From Candidatus Falkowbacteria bacterium CG10_big_fil_rev_8_21_14_0_10_43_10 (lineage in GTDB: Bacteria > Patescibacteriota > Patescibacteriia > Patescibacteriales > XYC2-FULL-47-12), in contig PFAR01000040.1 of the NCBI GenBank assembly GCA_002773655.1, forward strand, positions 469-13,741: a DNA stretch of 13,273 nucleotides. The letters run 5' to 3'. The translations under genes and the position numbers were made by a program. Every line of letters begins with the position of its first letter. Position 1 is the first letter of the stretch. The notes under the pieces are model-generated. The model was not told where the DNA came from, made no database searches, and saw only the letters and a program-made list of their open reading frames with translations. Positions 1-6,175 of the stretch are shown here, in pieces.

Positions 1-30
1 ATTTTTTTGCTGCGGTGAAAGCCAGAAAAT

Positions 31-53
31 CCGTCCGTGAGGGCGGTTTTTTT
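31..53 (+). terminator. Rho-independent terminator of an upstream gene
   Basis: CCGTCC and GGGCGG pair over six base pairs (one G-U) around a GTGA loop and are followed directly by seven T. The gene it serves lies to the left of the window. Confidence 0.75.
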
Positions 54-55
54 GT

Positions 56-85
56 TTGCGCGTTTTATATCGGAAGAGCTATAAT
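56..85 (+). promoter_or_regulatory. Probable sigma-70-type promoter of the first Bro-N gene
   Basis: A perfect -10 box TATAAT (80-85) lies 18 bp after TTGCGC (56-61), which matches four of six bases of the -35 consensus. Transcription would start near 92 and give a leader of about 55 nt. That leader contains the repeat shared with the KilA-N gene. Confidence 0.5.
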
Positions 86-119
86 GTAAATATGGAGTTT
101 AATACGTAAAAATAGACTT

Positions 120-150
120 ATTTAAAGGATGTTGAATTTATAAAATTATG
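120..150 (+). repeat. Leader repeat, copy 1 (identical to 2044-2074)
   Basis: These 31 bases, ending in the start codon of the first Bro-N gene, recur without mismatch before the original start of the KilA-N gene. The repeat contains AAAGGA and a tiny reading frame (ATG at 129, four codons, TAA at 141-143) that ends five bases before the gene start. The two genes encode unrelated protein families, so the leader has been shared or copied independently of the coding bodies. Confidence 0.9.
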
Positions 151-993
151 GAAAACAAACAAACTTCATTAGCCATTTTTGAAACACACAAGATCCGTCG
201 GTACTATAATGAAAGAACCGAAACTTGGTATTTTTCAGTGATTGATATTATTGCGGCTTTAACGGAGCAGATAAATTTCAAAAAAGCGAAAAGTTATTGG
301 ACAACGCTTAAAAGCCGCTTAAAACAAGAAGGAAGTGAGTTGGTCACAAAATGTGACCAACTGAAATTACAATCTGCTGATGGAAAGTATTATAAAACCG
401 ATGTTGCGGATGTAGAAACAATTTTACGCCTCATTCAATCTGTCCCGTCAAAAAAAGCCGAGCCGATCAAGCTTTGGCTGGCAAAAGTCGGTTATGAACG
501 GATGCAAGAAATGAGTGATCCGGAAAAAGCTTTAAACCGAAGCCGTGAATATTGGCAAAAACAAGGCAGAAGCGAAAAATGGATTCAACAACGAATGACG
601 GGGCAGGAAACCAGGAATAAATTAACGGATTATTGGGCAGAAAATGGCGTGAAAAAAGTAGATGAGTTTGCCGTTCTCACAAATATTATTCATAAGGAAT
701 GGAGTGATTTGTCGGTAAAAGCCCATAAAAGTCTTAAAGGGTTGAAAACGCAAAATTTGCGCGATCATATGAGCGAAGAAGAGTTAATTTTTACCGCCTT
801 GGCGGAGCTTTCCACGAGAAGAATTGCAGAAACGGACGAAGCAAAAGGTTTTGAGGAAAATAAAATTCCAGCAATAAAAGGAGGGAGAATCGCTAAAGAC
901 GCGCGCAAGGCGCTTGAAGAAAAAATTGGAAAGTCAGTCGTAACCGGAGAAAACTATCTGCCGCCGAAAAAATTTGTTAAAAAATTGAAATAG
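148..993 (+). CDS. Bro-N / DinD-like antirepressor-family protein
   Basis: A 281-residue protein with two parts. Residues about 10-120 resemble the Bro-N domain of phage and baculovirus antirepressors (hallmarks WYFSVIDIIAAL and the stretch around IKLWLAKVGYERMQE). Residues about 190-280 resemble the C-terminal half of E. coli DinD (LKGLKTQNLRDHM at 196-208, then a GGRIAKDARKALEE stretch). Bro-N proteins are thought to bind DNA, and DinD is a damage-induced inhibitor of RecA filaments; whether this protein does either is inference. The start is ATG148, directly after the repeated leader, with no usable Shine-Dalgarno. Codons 64-72 form a perfect 25-bp palindrome. The last codons and downstream bases match the end of the KilA-N gene. 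The next gene is a paralog. Family call fairly sure; function unknown. Confidence 0.82.
   Translation: MENKQTSLAIFETHKIRRYYNERTETWYFSVIDIIAALTEQINFKKAKSYWTTLKSRLKQEGSELVTKCDQLKLQSADGKYYKTDVADVETILRLIQSVPSKKAEPIKLWLAKVGYERMQEMSDPEKALNRSREYWQKQGRSEKWIQQRMTGQETRNKLTDYWAENGVKKVDEFAVLTNIIHKEWSDLSVKAHKSLKGLKTQNLRDHMSEEELIFTALAELSTRRIAETDEAKGFEENKIPAIKGGRIAKDARKALEEKIGKSVVTGENYLPPKKFVKKLK
338..362. repeat. Perfect palindrome inside the first Bro-N gene
   Basis: AGTTGGTCACA (338-348) and TGTGACCAACT (352-362) are exact reverse complements around AAA. The site lies wholly in codons 64-72. It occupies the same protein-alignment position as the palindrome at 1369-1395 in the paralog, with different but again complementary arms. 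Confidence 0.95.
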
Positions 994-1037
994 AAAAGTT
1001 GTCAGTTCGGGAGACTTTAATGCCCTGTTGGGGCGGA
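976..1037 (+). repeat. 3'-flank repeat, copy 1 (matches 2868-2929)
   Basis: This segment covers the last codons (VKKLK, stop) of the first Bro-N gene and 44 bases beyond. It aligns without gaps to the end of the KilA-N gene with about eight differences in 62 bases. The core AGTTGTCAGTTCGGG is identical in both. It is non-coding after the stop and has no clear terminator shape. Confidence 0.85.
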
Positions 1038-1064
1038 AGTAAAATTTATTAATTATTTTTTTAT

Positions 1065-1086
1065 ACCCCATCCCCATGGGTGGGGT
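1065..1086 (+). terminator. Hairpin after the first Bro-N gene, possible terminator
   Basis: ACCCCATCC pairs with GGTGGGGT around a small CCAT loop (one G-U pair), giving a stem of about nine base pairs. Only a weak T tract follows (TTTCCTTATA). It sits between the first gene and the promoter candidates of the second, so a terminator is plausible. Confidence 0.45.
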
Positions 1087-1106
1087 TTCCTTATAGGTGA
1101 AAGATG

Positions 1107-1189
1107 TTGGAAAACTGTTTAGGTTTTCTAATATAATAAAATAAGCGGATACTCCGTCCGCTTGCGGCGTGGTAATTCATTTTTATAAA
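1107..1189 (+). promoter_or_regulatory. Promoter region of the second Bro-N gene (two candidates) with a hairpin
   Basis: Candidate one is TTGGAA (1107-1112), 19 bp, TATAAT (1132-1137). Candidate two is TTGCGG (1162-1167), 16 bp, TATAAA (1184-1189), eight bases before the ATG, which would give a nearly leaderless message. Between them AAGCGGA (1143-1149) and TCCGCTT (1157-1163) form a 7-bp inverted repeat. With candidate one the transcript would begin with this hairpin. I cannot decide between them. Confidence 0.4.
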
Positions 1190-1197
1190 ATAATATT

Positions 1198-2016
1198 ATG
1201 GAAACAACAAAAATAGCGTTATTTAAAGGAAAAAAAATCAGAAAAATACTCTTTCAAAATGAGTGGTGGTTTTCCGTGATTGATGTCATTGAGGCATTGA
1301 CGGATAGCTCTCAACCAAGCAAATATTGGACGGCGATGAAGGCGAGAGTAAATAGTGATGATGGTATTCAGTTGTCTACAATTTGTAGACAACTGAAATT
1401 AGAGTCTTCTGACGGCAAAAAATATGAAACCGATTGCGCCGATACCGAAGGTATTTTCCGTATAATTCAATCAATTCCCTCACCCAAAGCCGAGCCGTTT
1501 AAGCGCTGGCTGGCGCGCGTCGGTTATGAGCGGGTGCAGGAAATTGAAGATCCGGAATTGGCGGCTAAAAGAACCAGAATGCTTTATAAACTCAAAGGAT
1601 ATCCTGACGATTGGATTGAGAAACGGATGCGCGGTATCGCTATTAGGGAAGAACTGACGGATGAATGGCAAAAGCGAGGCGCGAAAGAGCAAAAGGATTA
1701 TGAAATTTTAACCGCGGAAATATCTAAAGCGACTTTTGGCGTGACGCCAAGTCAATATAAAAAATTGAAAGGGTTAAAGCGAGAAAATTTGCGCGACCAT
1801 ATGGATGATTTTGAATTGATTTTTAATATGCTCGGAGAGCGCGCTACGACCGAAATTCATCGCAATGAAGATTCGCAAGGAGTGAAAAAATTAAAAACGG
1901 ACGCTAAAGCCGGCGGAAGTATTGCCGGCAATGCCAGGAAAGAGCTGGAAAATAAATTAGGACGCTCAATTATTACGAAGCAGAATTTTAAAACTTTGCC
2001 AGGGCGGAAAAATTAA
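1198..2016 (+). CDS. Bro-N / DinD-like antirepressor-family protein, paralog
   Basis: A 272-residue paralog of the gene at 148-993. It has the same Bro-N N-terminus (WWFSVIDVIEAL, then FKRWLARVGYERVQE) and the same DinD-like C-terminus (LKGLKRENLRDHM at 190-202, then GGSIAGNARKELE). It lacks an insertion of a few residues that the first copy has near residue 40. Codons 58-66 form a perfect 27-bp palindrome at the homologous position. The start is ATG1198 after an AT-rich leader without Shine-Dalgarno. The C-terminus differs: the last codons (LPGRKN) are encoded by bases resembling the non-coding 3' flank of the KilA-N gene (1996-2018 against 2917-2939, 19 of 23 identical), so this copy may read into the shared flank. 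DNA binding or SOS-related roles are inference. Confidence 0.82.
   Translation: METTKIALFKGKKIRKILFQNEWWFSVIDVIEALTDSSQPSKYWTAMKARVNSDDGIQLSTICRQLKLESSDGKKYETDCADTEGIFRIIQSIPSPKAEPFKRWLARVGYERVQEIEDPELAAKRTRMLYKLKGYPDDWIEKRMRGIAIREELTDEWQKRGAKEQKDYEILTAEISKATFGVTPSQYKKLKGLKRENLRDHMDDFELIFNMLGERATTEIHRNEDSQGVKKLKTDAKAGGSIAGNARKELENKLGRSIITKQNFKTLPGRKN
1369..1395. repeat. Perfect palindrome inside the second Bro-N gene
   Basis: CAGTTGTCTACAA (1369-1381) and TTGTAGACAACTG (1383-1395) are exact reverse complements around a single T. Against the palindrome at 338-362, the outer AGTTG, inner ACA and their partners are conserved. The three bases between them differ on both sides so that pairing is kept (GTC/GAC there, TCT/AGA here). 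Confidence 0.95.
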
Positions 2017-2043
2017 CGTAATATTCAAAAGATAAGGGCGAAA

Positions 2044-2074
2044 ATTTAAAGGATGTTGAATTTATAAAATTATG
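2044..2074 (+). repeat. Leader repeat, copy 2 (identical to 120-150)
   Basis: An exact second copy of the 31-bp leader. It ends in ATG2072-2074, which marks the original start of the KilA-N gene even though the reading frame from it is now broken. Confidence 0.9.
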
Positions 2075-2149
2075 AAAAAAATTACCACACAAGGGTTGCA
2101 AATATACACATTTCATCAAAATGAAAATGATTATATTTCACTGACTGAT
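2072..2149 (+). pseudogene. Detached 5' end of the KilA-N gene
   Basis: From ATG2072 this frame encodes an N-terminus ending in NDYISLTD, exactly how KilA-N domains begin; the next residues in the family are MARY. Those (MARYKN) appear in a different frame at 2148. The DNA reads GATGGCT where GATATGGCT would keep one frame, so a 2-bp AT deletion fits best. Without repair this frame runs on as unrelated residues to a TAA at 2249-2251. Real mutation, recoding site or assembly error cannot be told apart here. Confidence 0.8.
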
Positions 2150-2885
2150 GGCTCGCTACAAGAATCCTTTGGAGCCAAAGGATGTGGTAAAAAATTGGAT
2201 GAGAAATTATTCTACCATAGAGTTTTTGGGTGTTTGGGAGCGTATAAATAACCCTCATTTCAAAGGGGTCGAATTCGACTCCTTTAAAAAAGACGCGGGC
2301 GCTAATAGTTTTACACTGTCTCCGCAATTATGGATAGCAAGGACAGGCGCTGTTGGAATCATTTCACGGTCAGGTAATAGCGGGGGAACTTTTGCCCATA
2401 AAGACATCGCTTTTGAATTTGCCACCTGGATATCTCCGGAGTTTAAGTTGTGTTTAATCAAAGAATTCCAAAGATTAAAAATTAAGGAAAATGAAAAATT
2501 AGCTCTTGGCTGGGACGCCAAACGAATGCTTACAAAAATCAACTATCGTATTCATACCGATGCTATTCAAAAAAGTTTAATGCCGAAAGAAATCTCTAAA
2601 GCGCAGGCAAATATTATTTTTGCCAACGAAGCGGATGTGTTGAATAAAGCGCTTTTCGGCATGACTGCCAAAGAATGGCGGGATAAGAATCCCAAGTTAG
2701 CGGGAAACATCCACGATTACTCCGATGTTACCCAGCTTGTTTGTTTGGCAAATTTAGAATCGTTTAACGCGGAATTTATCCGGCAGGGGATTTCTCAAAC
2801 TGAACGGCTTTTAAAATTAAATGAAATTGCCATTATTCAAATGCGGTCGTTGCTTGATAATGGGTCTGTTAAAAAATTAAAATAG
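2148..2885 (+). CDS. KilA-N domain protein, main body (5' end frameshifted)
   Basis: The 245 residues from ATG2148 hold most of a KilA-N domain: MARYKN, a WERINNPHF stretch, NSFTLSPQLWIARTGAVGII, then GGTFAHKDIAFEFATWISPEFKLCLIKEFQRLK. A typical C-terminal part follows, with NEADVLNKALFGMTAKEWR and a helical end. KilA-N is a DNA-binding domain of phage and large DNA virus regulators. The first 26 residues lie in another frame from 2072. ATG2148 is really an internal Met of the family motif and has no ribosome site, so this protein may not be made as such. Codons 39-46 form a near-perfect 24-bp palindrome. The 3' end (VKKLK, stop, flank) matches that of the first Bro-N gene. Probably a broken gene or one needing frameshifting. 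Confidence 0.75.
   Translation: MARYKNPLEPKDVVKNWMRNYSTIEFLGVWERINNPHFKGVEFDSFKKDAGANSFTLSPQLWIARTGAVGIISRSGNSGGTFAHKDIAFEFATWISPEFKLCLIKEFQRLKIKENEKLALGWDAKRMLTKINYRIHTDAIQKSLMPKEISKAQANIIFANEADVLNKALFGMTAKEWRDKNPKLAGNIHDYSDVTQLVCLANLESFNAEFIRQGISQTERLLKLNEIAIIQMRSLLDNGSVKKLK
2262..2285. repeat. Near-perfect palindrome inside the KilA-N gene
   Basis: AAAGGGGTCGAA (2262-2273) and TTCGACTCCTTT (2274-2285) pair at 11 of 12 positions, the twelfth being a G-T pair that RNA would tolerate. It begins 190 bp after ATG2072, the same distance at which the palindrome of the first Bro-N gene begins after its ATG. Confidence 0.85.
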
Positions 2886-2929
2886 AGAAGTTGTCAGTTC
2901 GGGTAATTTTAAGGCCTTGCTGGGGCGGA
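2868..2929 (+). repeat. 3'-flank repeat, copy 2 (matches 976-1037)
   Basis: The second copy of the shared 3' end, covering the VKKLK codons, stop and following bases of the KilA-N gene. Its tail (2917-2939) also resembles the last codons of the second Bro-N gene (1996-2018). Confidence 0.85.
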
Positions 2930-2960
2930 GAAATTAGCGGAGGGATTTTGTTTTGTCGCG

Positions 2961-2990
2961 GTTAGCTTGGGTTTTAAAACCCAAGCTAAC
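2961..2990. repeat. Perfect 30-bp palindrome, copy 1 (upstream of the AbiTii gene)
   Basis: GTTAGCTTGGGTTTT followed directly by its exact reverse complement, with no spacer. It is identical over all 30 bases to 4160-4189, and the similarity stops at both edges. It may be a dispersed palindromic element or a module boundary. Confidence 0.97.
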
Positions 2991-3068
2991 CTAATAGAAA
3001 TTGCGGCGAAGCGGAAAATTTTTTTTAAATTAGCCGTTAGGTTTAGATGTTAATTTATTAAATGTATT

Positions 3069-4073
3069 ATGGATAAAACTGAAGAAATATTACAACTCGC
3101 AGAAGAAATTTTAAAAAATATAGAGTTACAAGAGATATCACTTAGTAATATTGTTTTACGTTGTGCTAGGTTAGCTCGAATTACAGGAAATCAATCTGCA
3201 ATGGATTTATTTAAATATGAACTAACTGGATACCCCTCAGATGATCAGGGTTTTGTATTATTTGGAGCTTTTGAACTTGCGAGATATGCGAATAGAACTT
3301 TTCGTCAAAAAGATGAATCTGGAATTATAAAAGAATGTCTATTCCCTCAAACAGTCACGGAATTAGAAAATGAGCTTGAAGCGGCAAAAGAACAAATGAA
3401 AGTGGCATTTGACAGAAATGTTTCTGTTTCTTCCGCAAATCCCACTCAGTATGTTTGGTCGCCGATTGGAAATAGCATTGAGAGGGCGGGTTTAAGACAA
3501 ATTATTACCGAAAAATCAAAAAAATTAGATCAGCTAAAATCGGGGTATTATAACTATGTACTTGGAGTTTACTACGAGACAAGGTTTGAGAATATAACAG
3601 AAGATATATTTAGAAAGAAAAAACTCATTGTTGATAAAGCATTATCCAATTACTTGCCAGAAGCATTTAAAAAATTTGTGTCAGTATATGATAATTTGCA
3701 ATCAAAAAATTCGGAAGATTGGGCGAACGCAGTACATTCTTGTAGGAAAATATTAAAAGATTTAGCAGATTTTTTATATCCAGCTACCAATGAAGAAATT
3801 GATATTGGAAATGGCAAAATAATAAAACTTTCAGATGAAAAATTTATTGCTAGATTGAAGCAATTCATTAAACTTAATATAGGTAGTGAATCATTCACGA
3901 AAGTTGTTGGTAGTAGCTTAGAGTATATTGGAGATAGGATTGATTCAATATATAAATCAACCAATAAAGGATCTCATGCAAAAGTTGAACAAAAAGAAGC
4001 GGAAAATTATGTAATGCATACCTATATGCTTGTTGGGGATATTCTAGATTTGTATAAACCCAAAGGTAAATAA
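3069..4073 (+). CDS. AbiTii-domain protein, putative abortive-infection defence
   Basis: A 334-residue soluble protein. Residues about 5-60 (LAEEILKNIELQEISLSNIVLRCARLARITG, then a FKYELTGYP stretch) match from memory the AbiTii N-terminal domain, named after abortive-infection proteins and common in defence islands. The middle is helical and Lys/Glu-rich. The C-terminal stretch near 290-325 (IDSIYKSTNKGSHAKV, then EAENYVMHTYMLVGD) resembles an ending seen on several defence-associated proteins. No nuclease or other catalytic motif is evident. The start ATG3069 follows an AT-rich leader without Shine-Dalgarno. The gene looks more AT-rich than its neighbours and sits between two identical 30-bp palindromes, which suggests it arrived as a unit. 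Family call fairly good; phage defence is inference. Confidence 0.72.
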   Translation: MDKTEEILQLAEEILKNIELQEISLSNIVLRCARLARITGNQSAMDLFKYELTGYPSDDQGFVLFGAFELARYANRTFRQKDESGIIKECLFPQTVTELENELEAAKEQMKVAFDRNVSVSSANPTQYVWSPIGNSIERAGLRQIITEKSKKLDQLKSGYYNYVLGVYYETRFENITEDIFRKKKLIVDKALSNYLPEAFKKFVSVYDNLQSKNSEDWANAVHSCRKILKDLADFLYPATNEEIDIGNGKIIKLSDEKFIARLKQFIKLNIGSESFTKVVGSSLEYIGDRIDSIYKSTNKGSHAKVEQKEAENYVMHTYMLVGDILDLYKPKGK

Positions 4074-4122
4074 GGAGTTTTGGCTCAGGCATTCACCCTA
4101 TAATTCTCTTATTAATGTCAGC

Positions 4123-4158
4123 AAAAAAAACGGACGGGCTAAAATCCCGTTCGTTTTT
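4123..4158. terminator. Bidirectional terminator between the AbiTii and protease genes
   Basis: CGGACGGG (4131-4138) pairs with CCCGTTCG (4146-4153, one G-U) around a 7-base loop. Eight A precede it and five T follow, so it has a T tract on either strand. It serves the convergent genes ending at 4073 and 4206. Confidence 0.8.
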
Positions 4159-4159
4159 C

Positions 4160-4189
4160 GTTAGCTTGGGTTTTAAAACCCAAGCTAAC
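4160..4189. repeat. Perfect 30-bp palindrome, copy 2 (downstream of the AbiTii gene)
   Basis: An identical copy of 2961-2990, located 1199 bp further on, two bases past the terminator and 16 bases from the stop of the metalloprotease gene. No flanking target-site duplication is visible outside the pair. Confidence 0.97.
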
Positions 4190-4205
4190 TGTGAAATTTA
4201 TCTAA

Positions 4206-6104
4206 CTACGGAATATTAACCCCGGTCAAATTAGTTTCGTAATGGATTTTGCCCATTAAGTTATAAAAGGGCACGGCGTTAATTTCTTGGTACAGAGCGC
4301 CGTTAGTCGTAATACTTTCCGCGCCGAGGTCATAATAATTATTGGAGTCGTGGCTCGGAGTATAGATAACTAAATAATAAATTCCGCTGGAAGATAAGGT
4401 AAGCGGGCGGCTAAAGTCGGCGCGCACCCAGCTATTATCGCTTAAAGCATTAGCCGAAATTTTAGCGCGTTCAACCGCGGCGTAAGCCAAATCGGCGCCG
4501 TTTTTGTCCGAGCGAATGGCGGCGCGGACCAAAAACGGGGGATTGCCGACGCGGGAGGCGGCGAAAGAAACTCCTTTAACCGTAACTTTATTATTAGCCG
4601 CCGGGCCGTTTGCCACAAAAGTCTGCGCGTAAAGTTCGTCGTTATTCGCGCGGCCGAGCCAAAAGGTAGTGTTAAATGTTCCGCCCAAAACTTGCGTTTC
4701 CCTGCCTAAATTGCTTAAGTCAAAATTTTGCGCGATAGGAAATATTTGGTCTAAATTAACATTCGTCAACGGCCGATAATCGCTTAAACTATTTCTAAAA
4801 TTAGCGACTTCATCTCTGGTTAAAAGCAAAGTGAAAGCGTTATCCGCTTGGCCGCTGATGCCGGTCGTCCAGTCGTCATATTCCACATCCGGATTGGAAA
4901 AAAACGGCATGCGGGTGCAGGTACCGGCGCAGGAGCAAGGGTAGGCCATTATTGAGCGGTATTTGCAATCCGGGTCCTGCGTGCCGTGGGAAGATTCGTA
5001 CAAGCCGGTAGGACTGGCGTTTGTTTCTTCGTGCCCCGCGCCCATGTTATGCCCCAACTCATGTATATAGCTTAAATTAGAAATACAGTCCAGCGGAACG
5101 ACGTTAAAAGCCCGTGAGGCAAAATCATCTTTATTCCCGCTGTCCATCTGATAGCCAATGCCGCAGACATCAGTGCCATCAGCAAGTTTGGCGTTGGTAA
5201 CGAACAAAGTAACGATGTCGGCTTTATACTGGTCGCGCAAGGTGTGGACATTATCCATCACGCCATCGCTTAGGTCTTTTAACGCGGTGAGTTCGGTTGA
5301 GGAATCGTTACTCGCCGGTTCCGCGTAATTAACTTCTACCGTGTGGACTAATTTTAATTTTTGCGGGACTAAACTATTTTCATAAGCCATGTTGGCATCC
5401 GCGACCGCCAGGTCAATTAAACTTTCTATCGCCGCCGTACTGCCCGCGTCCTCGCGCGCCTGTTTGGTATAAACTACCATCACGTCAATCGTAGTCGTGC
5501 TCATATCCATTGGCACAACCGCGTCGGACAGGTTGGGCATTGAAGAAACAATATTATCATCCCGCGGGAATTTTTTCGGGTCAATTTGGTTGATGATAGT
5601 TAAACCGTTTCCCGCCGGCCGAATTTCATAAATTTTGTCCGGTAAATAAATATTGCCTGTTAACATATCGCCTTTGGAAATAAGCGTGGCAAAACTGTTT
5701 TCTATTCCTTCAATCGTGCCGTAGCTGACAAATTTATTTGGGGAAATTTCCTCGGTTTTTTTTAAAGCCGCGATTAAGTTTATTTTATCCGCTAAATTAA
5801 AAGACAGGCGGTTTTTTAATTTTTGCTTGCCGCCGCTCGCTTTTTCCCATAAAGAAGTCGTTTTTAACTTAACAACATTTCTTTTGACTTGCGCTTTGTT
5901 AAAACGCAATAAATTTTTCACTTTGTTTTTTTCCGCGCTGGTAGGCGTAGAAAACAAAGCCGCCGGCGCCGTGACTTTTACGCCCAAAACATCCTGATTC
6001 GCGGGGGAGGGCAAATAGGGAGCAATAATTAAAGCAAGAATGATAGTTGTACCGGCGGTAAAAAGAGTTAAACCGGAAAGCACTAAAATTTTTTTCCACC
6101 ACAT
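4206..6104 (-). CDS. Secreted or membrane-anchored reprolysin-like zinc metalloprotease
   Basis: 632 residues. A hydrophobic segment at about 5-28 is a signal peptide or anchor. Residues about 120-190 look like the propeptide seen before bacterial M12-type proteases (YGTIEGIENSFATLI, then YEIRPAGNGL). The catalytic domain starts near 205 (TIDVMVVYTKQARED) and holds the metzincin zinc motif HELGHNMGAGH: His348, Glu349, His352, His358. The Met-turn follows in SIMAYP (Met386), with a Cys cluster just after. Residues about 440-632 form a beta-rich C-terminal region I do not recognise, perhaps for surface or substrate binding. The enzyme should cut proteins outside the cell. It is divergent, with a 71-bp gap, from a secreted Kazal-domain protein. 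Family call strong; substrate unknown. Confidence 0.88.
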   Translation of the reverse strand: MWWKKILVLSGLTLFTAGTTIILALIIAPYLPSPANQDVLGVKVTAPAALFSTPTSAEKNKVKNLLRFNKAQVKRNVVKLKTTSLWEKASGGKQKLKNRLSFNLADKINLIAALKKTEEISPNKFVSYGTIEGIENSFATLISKGDMLTGNIYLPDKIYEIRPAGNGLTIINQIDPKKFPRDDNIVSSMPNLSDAVVPMDMSTTTIDVMVVYTKQAREDAGSTAAIESLIDLAVADANMAYENSLVPQKLKLVHTVEVNYAEPASNDSSTELTALKDLSDGVMDNVHTLRDQYKADIVTLFVTNAKLADGTDVCGIGYQMDSGNKDDFASRAFNVVPLDCISNLSYIHELGHNMGAGHEETNASPTGLYESSHGTQDPDCKYRSIMAYPCSCAGTCTRMPFFSNPDVEYDDWTTGISGQADNAFTLLLTRDEVANFRNSLSDYRPLTNVNLDQIFPIAQNFDLSNLGRETQVLGGTFNTTFWLGRANNDELYAQTFVANGPAANNKVTVKGVSFAASRVGNPPFLVRAAIRSDKNGADLAYAAVERAKISANALSDNSWVRADFSRPLTLSSSGIYYLVIYTPSHDSNNYYDLGAESITTNGALYQEINAVPFYNLMGKIHYETNLTGVNIP

Positions 6105-6175
6105 AAGTTTATGGTTATGAGTTTTAAATAAGTTATGGTATAATTATAACATATATTATCTTCTATTTAAAACTT
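6105..6175. promoter_or_regulatory. Shared divergent promoter with an inverted repeat
   Basis: This 71-bp gap must drive both the protease and the Kazal/CARDB gene. A central TATAATTATA core (6139-6148) contains a perfect TATAAT on each strand (6139-6144 plus, 6148-6143 minus). No good -35 box is visible. AGTTTTAAATA (6120-6130) and TATTTAAAACT (6164-6174) are an exact 11-bp inverted repeat around it. Both start codons are preceded by AAACTT. The symmetry suggests joint control of the pair. Confidence 0.5.

Noticed and set aside
3010..3030. T run before the AbiTii gene as a terminator of the KilA-N gene
   Set aside because: The T run at about 3020-3027 is preceded by GCGGCGAAGCGG, which has no complementary partner to form a stem.
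2961..4189. Integron cassette with attC sites around the AbiTii gene
   Set aside because: The palindromes begin with GTT and end with AAC, the opposite of attC core-site order. They have no spacer or bulged extra bases, and the GTTRRRY pattern is not met (GTTAGCT). No integrase is present.
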